Shown here one piece after another: positions 25,931 to 28,028 of a DNA stretch of 28,028 nt. Every line of letters starts with the position of its first letter. The first letter of the stretch is position 1. The notes under the pieces are model-generated. The model was given only the letters and a program-made list of their open reading frames with translations. It was not told the DNA's origin and did not search any database. Source of the DNA: DALYLB01 sp033763135 (GTDB lineage Bacteria; Acidobacteriota; Blastocatellia; RBC074); contig JANRKY010000355.1 of assembly GCA_033763135.1 (NCBI GenBank), positions 1 to 28,028 of the forward strand, in the 5' to 3' direction. Made by a program: the position numbers and the translations under genes.

Positions 25931-27080
25931 CGACAAGGAGAAGATCGATCGAGGGGCGCGCCGGGTCGCCCTTTTTCTTGGGGCGCTCTGTCTGTTGTTG
26001 CTCTTTTCGCGGGATCTGTCCCCGGTCCGGGGACAGGCGGCCGCCGATTCGTGGCCGCAATTTCGCGGCAGCTACAATCTGACGGGCGTCTCGTCTTCGC
26101 CGGTTCCGGCCGGGCTGAAACTGCTCTGGACGTTCGACGCGGGCGACATCATCGAATCGTCGGCCGCGATTGCGGGCGGAGTGGTCTATGTGGGAACGGG
26201 CAAGTCGGAACTGGTCGCGCTGGACCTCGGCGCCGGGCAGGTGAAATGGCGCTACAAGGCCGCCGAGGCGATCGGCGAATCCTCGCTGGCGGTCGGCGGA
26301 GGAATGGTCTTTGTCGGCGATCTCTCCGGCGTCTTTCATGCCGTCAACGCCGCGACCGGCCAGGGCGTCTGGTCCTACAAGACGGGCGCCGAGATCAAAT
26401 CCTCGCCGGTCATCGTCGGGGACCGCGTGCTGATCGGCTCGTACGACGGTTCGCTCTATTGTTTCGCCGCGCGTGACGGACGGACGCTCTGGCGGCTTCG
26501 CACGGAGAACTATGTTCACGGGACGCCCGCCGTGGTCGACGGCGTCGCCTATTTCGCCGGCTGCGACGAGTATTTTCGCGGCGTGCGGGTCAGCGACGGG
26601 AAAGAGGTGCTGCGAACGCCGGCCGGCGGAAACACCGGCGCCTCGGTGACGATCGTCGGCCAGATGGCCTATTACGGCAATTTCAACAATGAGGTCATCG
26701 CGCTCAACATGGCGACCCGGCGGCGCGGCTGGCTCTATACCCATCCGCAGCGCCAGTTCCCGTTCTATTCCTCCGCCGCCTTCATCGACGGCAAGGTGAT
26801 TCTCGGCGGGCGGGACAAGATGGTTCATTGTCTGAACGCCGCGACCGGCAAGGCGATCTGGACCTTTCGCACCAATGCGCGCGTGGAGTCTTCCCCGGCC
26901 GTCTCGGCCGGCCGCGTCTTTGTCGGCTCGAACGATGGTCGGTTCTATGCCCTCGACCTGCTGAAGGGAACCAAGCTCTGGGAGTTCAACGCGGGCTCGG
27001 CCGTCTCGGCCTCTCCCGCCATCGCCAACGGCCGCATCGTCGTCGGCTCGCAGGATGGAAAACTCTATTGCTTCGGATGA
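25914..27080 (+). CDS. Membrane-anchored or secreted PQQ-like beta-propeller protein (propeller 4)
   Basis: A 388-residue protein with a basic N-terminus and one hydrophobic segment (about 18-32, VALFLGALCLLLLF), then SWPQFRGSYN. Its repeats are very regular: each blade has SSPA/V, a VYVG/VFVG strand, AL/AVNAATG and a closing W-strand (VKWRYK, VWSYK, LWRLR, IWTFR, LWEF). This gives about seven blades and the shortest propeller of the four. The segment may act as an uncleaved anchor or as a signal peptide ending at GQA. The start is the ATG at 25914 with AGAGG four bases upstream, and it overlaps the alcohol dehydrogenase stop by 17 bases. Context suggests a link with that enzyme, perhaps an assembly or docking role; this is speculative. 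Confidence 0.86.
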   Translation: MQKRIDDKEKIDRGARRVALFLGALCLLLLFSRDLSPVRGQAAADSWPQFRGSYNLTGVSSSPVPAGLKLLWTFDAGDIIESSAAIAGGVVYVGTGKSELVALDLGAGQVKWRYKAAEAIGESSLAVGGGMVFVGDLSGVFHAVNAATGQGVWSYKTGAEIKSSPVIVGDRVLIGSYDGSLYCFAARDGRTLWRLRTENYVHGTPAVVDGVAYFAGCDEYFRGVRVSDGKEVLRTPAGGNTGASVTIVGQMAYYGNFNNEVIALNMATRRRGWLYTHPQRQFPFYSSAAFIDGKVILGGRDKMVHCLNAATGKAIWTFRTNARVESSPAVSAGRVFVGSNDGRFYALDLLKGTKLWEFNAGSAVSASPAIANGRIVVGSQDGKLYCFG

Positions 27081-27139
27081 TTTGCGCCCCCGAACCGCCC
27101 CATGGTTGAATACCGGTCGGAGTTCCGCCTTCAGGCCAA

Positions 27140-27287
27140 TGGCGTTAAGTTTGGCCTCACGCGAAGACGCGAAATCGCGAAGTGGAAAGAAGCAGGTCTT
27201 CTTCGCGTCTTCGTTTTCGATGCAGAAATCCCGCGAGCCGCCTTCTTTGCGTCTTCGCGGCTTCGCGTGAGGCTAAACTTAACGCCA
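27140..27287. repeat. Dispersed palindromic element, copy 2
   Basis: The arms at 27140-27166 and 27261-27287 pair over 27 bp with one mismatch (TGGCGTTAAGTTTGGCCTCA... on the left). Further complementary CGCGAAGACGCG and TTCGCGTCTTCG segments lie inside. It shares its end sequence and internal motifs with copy 1 at 4010-4245 but is about 80 bases shorter. It fills most of the 258-base gap between propeller 4 and the Nudix gene. An open frame runs through it, which explains an over-extended Nudix frame from 27102. Confidence 0.85.
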
Positions 27288-27338
27288 CCCGCCCGATGGC
27301 GGAACGCTGAACGATCTCCGAGAAAAAAGGAAGCCGAT

Positions 27339-27860
27339 TTGCCGAGAGAATTGATCGATTCCGAAAAGATCTTCCAGGGCGCGGTCTTTGACGTGAACCG
27401 CGATCGCCTGCGCGAAGAGAACGGCGCAGAGATCATTCGCGATGTCGTTCGCCACCCCGGCGGCGCGGGCGGCCTGCCGCTGTTCGCCGATGGCCGCATC
27501 GCCCTCGTCCGTCAATATCGACACCCGGCGGGCCGTGAGCTCCTCGAAATTCCCGCCGGCCGCGTCGAACCCGGCGAAACCGCCGAACTCTGCGCCGCCC
27601 GCGAGATCGAACAGGAGATCGGCTTTCGCGCCGGCCGCATGCGGAAACTCGCCGAATTCTATTCCACCCCGGGATTCTGCGAAGAGCGGCTGTATGTCTA
27701 TCTCGCAACCGAATTGACCATGACCGCCCAGAATCTCGATCACGACGAAATGGTCGAGATCGTCTATCTTCCCCTGACGGAGGCCGTCCGAATGGCCGAA
27801 CGCGGCGAGATCGAAGACTCCAAGACCCTCGTCGCCCTGTTGCTGGCCGGCCGCCTCTGA
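27339..27860 (+). CDS. Nudix hydrolase, ADP-ribose/ADP-sugar pyrophosphatase type
   Basis: A 173-residue cytoplasmic Nudix enzyme predicted to split ADP-ribose or a related nucleotide sugar into AMP and a sugar phosphate. The Nudix box runs from G74 to F96 (G-X5-E, then REIEQEIGF). The middle glutamate of the usual REUXEEXGU is Q92, while E89 and E93 remain. P111 in STPGF, about 15 residues after the box, is the hallmark of the ADP-ribose subgroup. The start is TTG at 27339 with AAGGA seven bases upstream, giving the normal family length. The frame is open back to 27102 but there crosses the palindromic element. It is followed by an IS110-type transposase after 112 bases. Confidence 0.88.
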   Translation: MPRELIDSEKIFQGAVFDVNRDRLREENGAEIIRDVVRHPGGAGGLPLFADGRIALVRQYRHPAGRELLEIPAGRVEPGETAELCAAREIEQEIGFRAGRMRKLAEFYSTPGFCEERLYVYLATELTMTAQNLDHDEMVEIVYLPLTEAVRMAERGEIEDSKTLVALLLAGRL

Positions 27861-27908
27861 ATCGGGCCCGGCGGCATTCGGACGGGAAAGAATAGACGTA
27901 ATATGAAA

Positions 27909-27971
27909 GGACGCTCCGCTAAGGTAAGCTGAGTTGCACTACCAATTCAACAAACCCCAGAAGGAGCGTCC
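27909..27971 (+). promoter_or_regulatory. Inverted repeat covering the transposase ribosome binding site
   Basis: GGACGCTCC (27909-27917) is the exact reverse complement of GGAGCGTCC (27963-27971), which includes the AAGGAG ribosome binding site just before the ATG at 27973. Folding of the leader would hide the site from ribosomes, a known way for insertion sequences to limit transposase synthesis. The arms may also mark a subterminal repeat of the element. Confidence 0.65.
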
Positions 27972-27972
27972 C

Positions 27973-28028
27973 ATGGATAATTGTAAGTATGTTGGCTTGG
28001 ATGTCCATAAAGCAATTACAGTGATCGC
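27973..28028 (+). CDS. IS110-family transposase, N-terminal fragment (cut by window end)
   Basis: The 18 visible residues, MDNCKYVGLDVHKAITVI, match the start of IS110/IS1111-family DEDD transposases. The YVGLDVHK signature contains the first catalytic aspartate (D10). AAGGAG lies six bases before the ATG. The gene runs off the right edge, so whether it is complete cannot be told. The local sequence is AT-richer than the neighbouring genes. IS110-family recombinases use a bridge RNA from the element's non-coding end. Only 112 bases separate this gene from the Nudix stop, so a bridge RNA may lie downstream, outside the window. Confidence 0.85.
   Translation, partial: MDNCKYVGLDVHKAITVI

Noticed and set aside
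27102..27338. N-terminal extension of the Nudix frame to an ATG at 27102
   Set aside because: It would translate the palindromic element and add 79 residues not found in Nudix enzymes. The TTG at 27339 has a good ribosome binding site and gives normal length.

Overview
The window is GC-rich chromosomal DNA, most likely from an Acidobacteriota bacterium (possibly Blastocatellia-like). The main support is two secreted proteins that end in the TIGR03437 C-terminal domain, which is largely confined to Acidobacteriota and carries the LFFVSP-QINY signature. PQQ-type beta-propeller paralogs starting W-P-x-F/W-R-G and dispersed CGCGAAGACGC palindromes fit the same group. This placement is an inference; there is no rRNA or marker gene in the window.

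Left end (1-4256): a tandem array of palindromic 27-bp units runs into a beta-CASP metallo-beta-lactamase RNase with an unusual duplicated C-terminal extension. It converges on a secreted calcineurin-like phosphatase, and the shared hairpin between them contains both stop codons. A 15-bp perfect hairpin and a roughly 230-bp palindromic element follow.

Envelope/signalling block (4257-16129, all minus strand): in transcription order this holds a five-repeat DUF5666-TIGR03437 protein, a CHASE2 sensor histidine kinase, a sigma-54-dependent response regulator, a FecR-domain protein with a probable outer-membrane barrel, and an eight-repeat DUF5666-TIGR03437 protein. The kinase, regulator and FecR-barrel look like one envelope-sensing circuit. 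The two DUF5666 proteins flanking it may be outputs or ligands, but that is a guess.

Propeller block (16417-27080): four separate secreted PQQ-like beta-propeller proteins lie within about 11 kb. They are interspersed with an ankyrin/DUF3471-like protein coupled by an ATGA overlap, an AT-richer MntA-HepT toxin-antitoxin pair, a pseudo-receiver/DUF3052 fusion, a DUF6884-like protein and an iron-containing alcohol dehydrogenase. The first two propeller genes diverge from a 338-bp regulatory region.

Right end (27081-28028): a second copy of the palindromic element lies upstream of a TTG-started Nudix ADP-sugar pyrophosphatase. The window ends in the first 18 codons of an IS110-family transposase whose ribosome binding site sits in an inverted repeat. 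No tRNA, rRNA or CRISPR array was seen. Most of the other long open frames are antisense shadows caused by high GC.
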